Below are positions 56,793 to 64,000 of a stretch of DNA of 64,000 bases, piece by piece. The position numbers and the translations under genes are program-made. Under the pieces are notes generated by a model, which was not told the origin of the DNA, did not search any database, and saw only the letters and a list, made by a program, of their open reading frames with translations. How positions within the stretch are numbered: position 1 is the stretch's first letter; each line of letters opens with the position of its first letter. Source of the DNA: Alnus glutinosa (lineage: Eukaryota; Streptophyta; Magnoliopsida; Fagales; Betulaceae); the NCBI RefSeq assembly GCF_958979055.1, contig NC_084889.1, forward strand, positions 10,975,261 to 11,039,260. The letters are read 5' to 3'.

Positions 56793-57255
56793 TGTTGGGA
56801 AATATTCCCACAGCCACTAAATAATGGGCTTATAGAATCCATGTAAAACCTATCAAGACACAAACCCGTAAAAACCAAGTAGCCTAAGCCTATCGAGATG
56901 CAATCTTGATAGGCGCCAAAAGTATAAAATCTTGAGATACCGAGAGCTAGGCACTTGAAACTTGAATCCCGGATATGTTGAGAAAATAATCTTAGAATCA
57001 GGGAATCAACTCACACTCAATTTGAAATGACAATTGAAGTCTCGTCTATAAATAGGTGAAAACCACTAGGTATGAAAGATATAAATTTTGACATTATATA
57101 CTTGATATAAATTGCTCTCTAGACATTGACTTAAGCATCATAATGGGTTCTAGCCGACACCCCTGGTAAGCTCCTTTGTTGATATTTATTGTTTTGCAGC
57201 GGTCGAGGAAGAGTTTATCAAAGCTTGTGTCACTATACCGAAAACTGTACCAACA
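56793..57255 (+). repeat. Solo LTR remnant (Gypsy-like)
   Basis: The segment begins TGTTGGGAAATATTCCCACA and ends GTACCAACA, the TG...CA form of an LTR. It includes CGTCTATAAATAGGTGAAA, a promoter-like motif, and TCTCTAGACATTGACTTAAG, a signature seen near the 3' end of many plant Gypsy LTRs. Flanks CTTGT (56788-56792) and TTTGT (57256-57260) would be a 5-bp duplication with one mismatch. No internal retroelement sequence adjoins it, so it is probably a solo LTR. Confidence 0.55.
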
Positions 57256-57260
57256 TTTGT

Positions 57261-58016
57261 GATCAAGACGGGTGAAACCCTGCTCCACCTTGCATCCAAA
57301 CATTAGGAATATAATAACACAACGGAATATAAATTTCGATATTTTTCATGTGCCGGAAACAAAATATGATGAAGTTGTTTTACATGTCTTAATTCGTCAA
57401 GTGAAATGCTAGGCATACTCTCACACTCTCTTACATGAATTTTAAAATTATCAATAATAATTTTAAAAGCCACGTCAAAGAATGTGAAAGGCCTACACGC
57501 TTGTGTGGCTCTATTCTTTTTATTTTCTAGAATGTAAACGTAGATACAGGCTAGGTTGAATCAGCCCAATCCATATGGTGATCCAGAGATTGGGCTTGGG
57601 ACAAAATAAAATTGCTTTCTGAATGCCCAAAAGATAGGCCACGAAACAAAATCGTGACTTGGTCTAGCATATAAGTTAGAACAGGACATCGGCCCGTGTT
57701 CAACAACCTCGAAGCCTGTGGGTCCGGCATAGTCGAGTAGTGAAATTTCAAATTTTTTTGGAGTATGTATCGTGGAGATTTGAAATTCTTTTTATTCTTG
57801 CTCGCATTGGAAAAAAAAAAAAAATGGAAAAATACACTTTACTCTCATAATATTTCACCTCTTTTTCAATCTTGCCTCTAAAGTGAAAAAATTTGCAATG
57901 TACCATAACCAAGTTTTAAAAATTTTCAATCTTACTCATCTGTTACTTTTTTGATAGAAACAGATGCAAGTGAGTTTCTAAGAGAAAATCTCTCCAAAAT
58001 ATACCTAAAAAAATCG

Positions 58017-58048
<32 letters not shown>

Positions 58049-59937
58049 AAGAGTTGGGGGATGGCTTAAGTATCAAAGAGTTCCCCTATCATTCGACCAA
58101 GAGTTCCCCTACTTCATGCTGTGATTTCAGGTAAAGAATTTGGCTAAGGCTATAATCCGCCAATAAGCGTAGAATCCATCACGACACTTGATTAAGGCAT
58201 TTCTCTATCAATGTGCCCTTTACACAAGGAGAGGTGATATCACAATTTTAGGCACAATCACACAATCATTCTCATACCCTATATTCTTCCCTAAATAACT
58301 CCATTAACTCTCTATTTTTTAGCAATACCCTATTTTCTTTGCTAACATTATAAGCATGAGAAATCCCCATGAACAATTCCAGCATGTCTCTTAGGTTATG
58401 ATTAGAATGCGGAATGTTTATTCCATTGGAAAAATTGAATAGCTTTTATAATGAATGGAAGACTTGGTTTTAGAGTATTTAATTAGCATTTAACACCTGG
58501 AATAGTATTCCGCTCATGCCCAATGAGAATGACTACATTTTTCTATTTTCAATTAAAATTATTTATTTTTTTAATAACATATTTGTACCAAATGTAACTT
58601 TAGGAAAAAAAACATGTCAAAAAAAAAAAAAAAACCTTAGAATAAAAGAAAAGAAATCCCCTGAGCAAAGTCATGGCCCACAAAAATGTTTTTGTTTTGT
58701 TTAACAAGAATTGATATAATATTAATTATTCAAATATTTTTCTTTCGTGTAATGTTTGAATTTTATTTCTAATAAAATTATTTCATTAGTCCGGCCCCGA
58801 GAGAAAAATTACTTAACACCACCGTTATCACCACTTTCCTCCCTTCCCTCGTTGTCTCAGTCGGATTAATTCCCTGCATGATCATCACCTGATTCACCTC
58901 TCTCTTCTTCCACCATTGCCTCCATCACAAAAGTCATTACCTACAAACTTGTTACAGGTTTTAATCCATTTAAATTTCGAAATTTTTTATCCAATCAAAT
59001 ACTAAAATTATTTTAGGGTTTCAATCAAATAACAAAAAAAGTACAACTTTTGTTATGTTTTCTTTGCTTTGATGTACAGTCTTTTTATTAGAAGTCGCGT
59101 GTTATGTTTAAATCACGTCGAGACATATAAGTCAACCTTGATTCGGTCAATTTAAATAAACATGTCAGACATGGACGAAACTAGAGAGGGCTGGTGGGGC
59201 CATGGCCCCATCCAACCTCCCTCTAGCAAAATAAATTGTCAAAAATGCATTTTTTAAACTTTTAAAGTTGTTAAAAAACACATTAATTTTACGTCTTATT
59301 TTTTAACTTCGTTTCCTCAAGAAAATTTTATTACAGTCTGACCCGCTAAAGTCAACTTTCTAGCTAGTTTCGTTGAGTTAGAGTAATACTCAATTTTAAC
59401 CCTTTAATTTCGTGTTGGGTTCTTATTAAGTTCGCGAGTCATGTAAAAAATTATCGATCAGCTCTCAAAATAATGTGTGTTGGGTTCAAGTCGTGTCGAG
59501 ATATGAATATAAATCTATATAGATAAACTCGAGTTTAACCCGACCCATTTAATTAAACAGGTCAGATCTTTCGATCTTAACCAACTAATTTCATATTGAG
59601 TTCGTATCAAATTTCAGATCGTATCAAAATTTGTCAGCCATATTTTTTACCCTCAAAATTTTTGTTTCAAAATAATAAATTGACAGTAAATGGCAATTTA
59701 ACAGGCATAATTGAAAATAAATTCCGACCGTTCCGAAAGCAAGAAGAAAAGGATATCATGCATGCGATACTCCTAGGATTGCCACGTCCGTGGTGGTAGT
59801 TTGACAAAAACACAAGAGACCAAAGCCAGGTGGAACCAGAACGACCTCCTTGTGGACAGCCACGTAGCAGGCCTAAAGACAAACGTCACCGAATACTTTG
59901 AGTGCATGCAACATATTTTCAATCATCTCCTCACCGC
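57261..59937. other. Intergenic AT-rich region
   Basis: No gene is supported. Text near 57410-57500 belongs to the dispersed repeat family also seen near 47170 and 53380. A T run directly followed by an A run lies at 58019-58051. About 59160-59260 has the GGCTGGTGGGGCCATGGCCC phrase common at repeat ends. The last 200 bases are the promoter side of the first small heat-shock gene. Confidence 0.4.
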
Positions 59938-59945
59938 TATATAAA
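59938..59945 (+). promoter_or_regulatory. TATA box of first small heat-shock gene
   Basis: TATATAAA lies 83 bases upstream of the start codon at 60028. With a usual spacing this places the transcription start near 59970 and a 5' UTR of about 55-60 bases, typical of heat-shock genes. Confidence 0.7.
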
Positions 59946-60027
59946 CCAAGCCACTCCTCACAGGAGCAAACAAATTAACCAAAAATATTTTGTCATCAAA
60001 CATTCTTTCTCACAGCAAGCAAAGAAA

Positions 60028-60504
60028 ATGGACCTAAGGGTCATGGGTTTCGACCCCGCCGTCGTGGACACTCTCCATGAGCTCCTGGACTTCACCGACG
60101 AGACAGACAAGTCGTCCCACCACGCGCCATCCCGCACCTACGTCCGTGACGCCAAGGCCATGACCGCCACTCCGGCGGACGTGAAGGAATACCCGGACTC
60201 CTATGTTTTCGTCGTTGATATGCCAGGGCTGAAGTCGGACCAAATCAAGGTCCACGTGGAGGACGACAACATGCTGGTTGTGAGTGGTGAGAGGAGGAGA
60301 GAGAAAGAGAAGGACCAAGGCGTCAGGTACATAAAAATGGAGAGGAGGCTCGGGAAGTACTTGAAGAAGTTTGTGTTGCCGGAGAATACCGATCACGAGA
60401 AGATATCGGCGGTGTATCAGGACGGGGTGTTGACGGTGACGGCCGGGAAGAAGCCGCCACCGGAGCCGAAGAAGCCGAAGACCATTGAGGTCCAAGTTTC
60501 CTAA
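60028..60504 (+). CDS. Class II cytosolic small heat-shock protein
   Basis: A single-exon gene of 158 residues. The start is set at 60028 because MDLRVMGFD is the class II N-terminus; an upstream in-frame ATG at 59902 lies in the promoter, before the TATA box. The alpha-crystallin domain covers about 48-138 ([20 protein letters not shown] to [10 protein letters not shown]), with the consensus [11 protein letters not shown] and YQDGVLTVT. The C-terminal extension [13 protein letters not shown] contains the IxV-type motif (IEV) that docks between dimers. These chaperones form oligomers in the cytosol and hold unfolding proteins under heat stress. A partner of the same class lies 1.8 kb downstream in the same orientation. 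Confidence 0.95.
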   Translation: MDLRVMGFDPAVVDTLHELLDFTDETDKSSHHAPSRTYVRDAKAMTATPADVKEYPDSYVFVVDMPGLKSDQIKVHVEDDNMLVVSGERRREKEKDQGVRYIKMERRLGKYLKKFVLPENTDHEKISAVYQDGVLTVTAGKKPPPEPKKPKTIEVQVS

Positions 60505-60710
60505 AAGGAGCATGCATGTGCGTTGTTGGTGTACGTACGTTGTCCCTTGTTTGTAAGTGTGTGGGGTATATATCCCTATGTTTGTGTTTGCGTAAGGGGG
60601 AGTTTCCCTCCCTTTGCTCGGCTCTTTTGGCATTTTGTTTGTGTGTGTACTGGGGAGTATCTATGTATCTCTCCACTTATATATATTAAGTGTTTTGTTG
60701 TAATAATTTT

Positions 60711-60820
60711 TTTTTTTTTTTTATACATTTCCACAAAAGAGATGGAATGAGAGAGATTCGAACAAGTGGTCTCCACTTCATGAGGCGTGATCTCCAATTG
60801 ATTGAGTTACTTATGGAGAC
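60711..60820 (-). mobile_element. tRNA-derived SINE, copy 1 of tandem pair
   Basis: The minus strand reads GTCTCCATAAGTAACTCAAT, then CAATTGGAGATCACGCCTC and ATGAAGTGGAGACC, then the B-box-like GTTCGAATC (60763-60755), then a purine-rich body and an A tail. The order of an A-box-like and a B-box-like motif about 35 bases apart is that of a tRNA promoter. Confidence 0.65.
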
Positions 60821-60889
60821 TTTGTTGTATTCTTCTATTCTTATTCTATCTTTTTATTTTGAAAATCAATTATTAGATAGGTACACATT

Positions 60890-60990
60890 TTTTTTTTTTT
60901 AATATCCACACAAAAGGAGGGGGATTCGAACAAGTAACCTCTACTTCATGAGGCATTGTTTCCAGTTGGTTGAGCTACTTATCGGAGACT
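60890..60990 (-). mobile_element. tRNA-derived SINE, copy 2 of tandem pair
   Basis: The minus strand has TAGCTCAACCAACTGG (60977-60962) as the A-box region and TGTTCGAATCC (60932-60922) as the B box, one base from the consensus GGTTCGANTCC. It then runs CCCTCCTTTTGTGTGGATAT into an A tail. Of the three copies, this has the best B box, while the copy at 50535 has the best A box. Confidence 0.7.
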
Positions 60991-61050
60991 TTGTTGTATT
61001 ATTCTATTCTTATATCCTATCTTTTTATTTTGAAAATCAATTATAGACAG

Positions 61051-62040
61051 CTAAAGGTTTTTTTTTTTTTTTTTTTTGAGATTCTATATAAATCTAATTG
61101 ACATGAATTCAATTTTTTTTAAAAAAATTATCTTAAAATGTGACCTACTAAATTTAATTTTTTTTTTAAAAAAAAAAATTAAATTCACGTCATCCACTAG
61201 GACATGAGAAAGACGCTAAATGCTAAAATGAGCTATAACATTTTTCATAGATTTAATAATTAACTAAATAGCTTGTCTGCTTTCCTAATTACAATATTTA
61301 GCTTGAGATTGCATGTGTCTATGTGAGCTTTTTGTTGGGGAAAAAAAAAATTGTAGTGCTAGAAGGTGGTTCGTGCTTATTAATGAATTTTTTCATAGTT
61401 ATGGAGTAGTATGAACCAAAGGGTGCTATTTTTAGAGATGCGACTTTTGTCACTTATCCATGTGGGACATAAATATCGGGTTCGTTTTTTAAATTGCTTT
61501 TTCATACATTAACAAACTCACAAGTCGCAACAAATAACACATGAAACATTAATTCAAAACTATTTAAATTTTTGTCACCTCATAATAAAAAATAAAAATA
61601 AAAATCTAAAAAACATTGAGAAATGCTCTAAGAACCTCCATTTTTAGACTTTAATGACATGCATCTACCTTCTGTTTACTCTCTTTCTCCAACTCTCCCG
61701 CTAGAGTAAGCAAACTAAGAATTTTTGTAAAATGTAAAAGTAAATATTGCCCTTTTTTTTAAAAAAAAAAAAAATATTAACAAAAGAACTCATTTTTTTA
61801 ATCCAAAACAATCCAGCCGAGCGTAATGAATTGGTAATTATGATGGGCTTTACTCAAGCCCAAATGACAATGCTCACCTATGAAAGTGGGTCCTTAGATT
61901 AGTCAACCTGACTCAACAACCACATCTGGAATTAAAAAAGCTTAAATAGAAAATTGTTTTTTTTTTTTTTTTTTGGGCTGGAAGTTGTTTCCTGTTCCAG
62001 CAATCAAGCGGTTAATCAAATAAAGATATTACCCCTAAGT
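61051..62040. other. Intergenic region between the two heat-shock genes
   Basis: AT-rich with several T/A foldbacks, for example AAATTTAATTTTTTTTTTAA matched inversely by its continuation at 61148-61187, followed by ACGTCATCC-type text. No gene is supported. Confidence 0.4.
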
Positions 62041-62049
62041 CCTCCTTAT

Positions 62050-62057
62050 TTCTAGAA
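62050..62057. promoter_or_regulatory. Heat-shock element half-pair
   Basis: TTCTAGAA is the two-unit TTCnnGAA arrangement recognised by heat-shock factors, about 270 bases upstream of the second small heat-shock gene. Alone it is weak, but it is one of two such motifs in this promoter. Confidence 0.5.
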
Positions 62058-62134
62058 TATCGTAGAGCCTTGGTAAGAACTATGTTGTGACGGTTGTCGA
62101 ACCTCCTGAAACCTCCTTTTCTTTCCAACGTCCC

Positions 62135-62147
62135 TCTAGAACATTCT
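62135..62147. promoter_or_regulatory. Heat-shock element
   Basis: CTCTAGAACATTC gives the alternating units nTCnnGAAnnTTC, a near-perfect three-unit heat-shock element; only the first base of the first unit departs from consensus. It lies about 180 bases upstream of the second small heat-shock gene, the usual place for these sites. Confidence 0.65.
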
Positions 62148-62321
62148 TTTTCTATCCACAGTCTCTCTCTTCCCTTCCACACCTATAATTGCCGCCCCCC
62201 TTCTCCTCCATAGCAACACAATCGAGCACTCTCGTAAGCATCAAATAGCTATCTACATTTCGTCTCTTGGTGAAAAACCCAATTTCCCTTTACAAAGATT
62301 AGTCCAAGCAAGAAGAGGAAA

Positions 62322-62795
62322 ATGGATTTCAGAGTCGTTGGTCTGGATTCCCCACTGTTCTCCACCTTGCAGCACATGATGGAACTTGCCGACGAGGGTG
62401 ACAAGTCCTCCCACGCCCCGACCCGCTCATACGTGCGCGACGCAAAGGCGATGGCGGCCACTCCGGCTGACGTGAAGGAGTACCCAAACGCCTACGTCTT
62501 CATCATCGACATGCCGGGGCTCAAGTCCGGGGATATCAAGGTTCAGGTGGAGGACGACAATATTCTCGTGATAAGCGGCGAGAGGAAGAGGGAGGAGGAG
62601 GAGAAAGAGGGGGCCAAGTACGTGAGGATGGAGAGGAGGGTCGGTAAGTTTATGAGGAAATTTGGGCTGCCTGAGAATGCCAACACCAATGCCATCTCTG
62701 CTGTTTGCCAGGACGGCGTGCTGACTGTGACTGTCCAGAAGTTGCCTCCTCCGGAGCCCAAGAAGCCCAAGACCATCGAAGTCAAGATTGCTTGA
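62322..62795 (+). CDS. Class II cytosolic small heat-shock protein (second copy)
   Basis: A single-exon gene of 157 residues, clearly paralogous to the gene at 60028. It shares MD-RV-G-D at the N-terminus, [35 protein letters not shown], the KFGLPENAN region and the end [13 protein letters not shown]. The alpha-crystallin domain spans about 49-138. The 5' flank holds two heat-shock-factor motifs, so heat induction is likely. An AATAAA signal lies at 62841-62846, 46 bases past the stop. It has the same orientation as its neighbour and differs throughout, so this tandem duplication is not recent. Confidence 0.95.
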   Translation: MDFRVVGLDSPLFSTLQHMMELADEGDKSSHAPTRSYVRDAKAMAATPADVKEYPNAYVFIIDMPGLKSGDIKVQVEDDNILVISGERKREEEEKEGAKYVRMERRVGKFMRKFGLPENANTNAISAVCQDGVLTVTVQKLPPPEPKKPKTIEVKIA

Positions 62796-62840
62796 AGAAT
62801 GGATCGTGCGACTGTGATTTGGATTTTGGTGGGTTATGGG

Positions 62841-62846
62841 AATAAA
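62841..62846 (+). terminator. Polyadenylation signal of second heat-shock gene
   Basis: AATAAA lies 46 bases past the stop codon and is followed by T- and G-rich text, the usual setting for a plant near-upstream element. Confidence 0.5.
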
Positions 62847-63740
62847 TGAACTAGCATTTCCATTGTTGCGTGTGTTCTGTTTTCGGTTCTTGGTGTGTTT
62901 ATGTTATGGTTTCTGTAGCTTTACGATGCATGTGCGTATGGTTTGTTATTATCAATGAAGCATATGATATTATAATATCAGAGGGTAGGATCTATTCAGA
63001 GCTCTTTCCTCCCTTTTTTTTGTTTGTTTTGTAATTCAGAGCTCTTTCCCCCCTTTTTTTTTTCGTTTGTTTTGTAATGTGGACTAGAATGAAACGGATT
63101 GGGTCCTCTGTTTTCTTCTTGGAAAGAGTAGTGCCAAAATTTGATGGGTTAGAGATTTAGACTACTAGTTGCGATGCATTGCTGATCTGCAGCAGAGATG
63201 TTGAGCACTGCACAATTCCTGGTAGTTTTGTTGTCTTTCTGGTTTGGTTCATAGGAAGACTTTCCTGGTTCTGTTGAGAACTTTGTAGAGCAGAGTTGTT
63301 GGCTGGCAACGGTGTGCCTTGTGCAGAGCTGCTGGTATTGTTGAGAAACTTCAAACGCGTCGTATTTTTTTCGTCCAAAGAAACAGAATTTTCATTTTAA
63401 AATTTTGCAATTAATTTTTCGAATTTTGAGTTTTTTCATTTCAAACTACCAGACCACCGTTGGATTACCAGTCCACAATCAAGTCACCTTTACACTATCA
63501 TTGGGCTATTCTTGTACAACTCCCGTCAACCAACTCACTTTTAAATTAAAGTCCAACTACTACTGGGTCACCATCGGATTGTCATTGGATCACTGACGAG
63601 TGACGAGCTTTTATCAGAAAACTGTAAAAACTTAAATTATTAGATTATTTATTTATTTATTTATTTTTTGTTTGTGCATCTTATGCGTAGAAAATAAATG
63701 AAAAACAATTTTTTTTTTTTTTTTGGATAATTGTACCGTT
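62847..63740. other. 3' flank and intergenic region
   Basis: A duplicated phrase, TTCAGAGCTCTTTCC plus a C/T run and GTTTGTTTTGTAAT, occurs at about 62995-63032 and 63035-63078, a direct repeat of about 40 bases. The rest holds no recognisable gene. ATTT repeats lie at about 63646-63666. Confidence 0.4.
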
Positions 63741-64000
63741 GGTTCCTGTGGTATGCCATAATTATTTTTCACTCCTTAGGGTTTAAAAAGTTCATAAGAG
63801 GTCCCTGTACTATGTAATAATTACGTTTTACGCCCTGAGTCGATTTTTCGTCCACCATTTTGATGGAATCCGTTAGCTCTACACATCAGCGCCACGTGTC
63901 GCCAATAAGATGGCGACACGTTTCCATCTTAATAAAATAAATATAAATCTATTAAAAAATAAATAAAAATACTTATTTTTTTAAAAAAAAAAACAAAAAA
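63735..64000. mobile_element. Left part of a Mutator-like repeat, cut by the window end
   Basis: The text from about 63735 (accgttggttcctgtggta..., ATAATTATTTTTCACTCC, then GCGCCACGTGTCGCC) has the layout of plant Mutator-like non-coding elements: a price-tag-like terminal phrase, a CCACGTGTC core and a poly-A/T tract leading inward. The right terminus lies outside the window, so the class cannot be confirmed. Confidence 0.35.

Larger units (their letters stand above)
60706..61050 (-). repeat. Tandem duplication (169-base period) containing a SINE
   Basis: Two units are offset by 169 bases (GAGACTTTGTTGTATT at 60816 and 60985). Each contains a minus-strand tRNA-like segment with an A-rich tail on the minus strand, followed on the plus strand by CTATCTTTTTATTTTGAAAA and TCAATTA. 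The units differ by many substitutions. The boundary runs are T tracts at 60709-60721 and 60889-60900, with another T tract at 61060-61078 ending the array. Confidence 0.75.

Noticed and set aside
59902-60027. Upstream in-frame ATG extending the first small heat-shock protein by 42 residues
   Set aside because: It precedes the TATA box, and MDLRVMGFD is the usual class II N-terminus.
60034-60676. Minus-strand open frames of 199 and 117 codons
   Set aside because: They are antisense shadows of the GC-rich small heat-shock coding sequence.
60890-60990. Possible tRNA gene on the minus strand
   Set aside because: A and B boxes are present but no full cloverleaf or acceptor stem closes; the repeated copies and A tail fit a SINE better.

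Overview
This window is nuclear DNA from a flowering plant. The genes are split by typical GT-AG introns, the flanks are very AT-rich with long A and T runs, and transposable-element debris of plant type fills the space between genes. The gene set (Alfin-like PHD protein, P-class PPR protein, RWP-RK protein, class II small heat-shock proteins) is that of a land plant. The style of the genes and repeats suggests a eudicot, probably a woody one. That last step is inference; no species can be named from sequence alone.

Layout. 1-11.2 kb is a gene-poor repeat tract: inverted-repeat elements, a LINE RNase H remnant, and an inverted-repeat-bounded element carrying a PPR-like fragment. 11.3-18.7 kb (minus) is a ten-exon omega-amidase (Nit2/nitrilase-like) gene with an LTR-retroelement wreck in intron 8 and a GC-AG first intron. 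19.5-19.8 kb (minus) is the last exon of a COA3-like cytochrome c oxidase assembly gene. 21.9-25.9 kb (plus) is a six-exon RWP-RK (RKD-type) gene with a young non-autonomous LTR element in intron 4. 27.0-31.6 kb (plus) is a four-exon gene of unassigned family with a PDZ-like C-terminus. 33.1-34.9 kb (plus) is an intronless PPR gene broken by one frameshift. 35.8-38.0 kb holds LINE and nested MITE debris. 38.6-45.2 kb (plus) is an Alfin-like PHD-finger gene preceded by a long near-perfect palindrome. 45.2-51.1 kb is repeats, including two small MITEs and a retroposon, each with a visible target-site duplication. 51.2-52.2 kb (minus) is an intronless mitochondrial carrier of SLC25A44 type. 52.3-59.9 kb is repeats. 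60.0-62.8 kb (plus) holds two class II cytosolic small heat-shock protein genes, separated by a tandemly duplicated tRNA-derived SINE.

The genes are independent transcription units. The only clear functional pair is the two small heat-shock genes, evidently a tandem duplication. Splice junctions were read by eye; for the four multi-exon genes fully modelled, the phases close exactly (369, 370, 390 and 253 codons), which supports them. No wholly new system is evident. The items most worth checking are the PPR-carrying inverted-repeat element, the PDZ-like gene, the palindrome before the Alfin gene, and the tRNA-derived SINE family.
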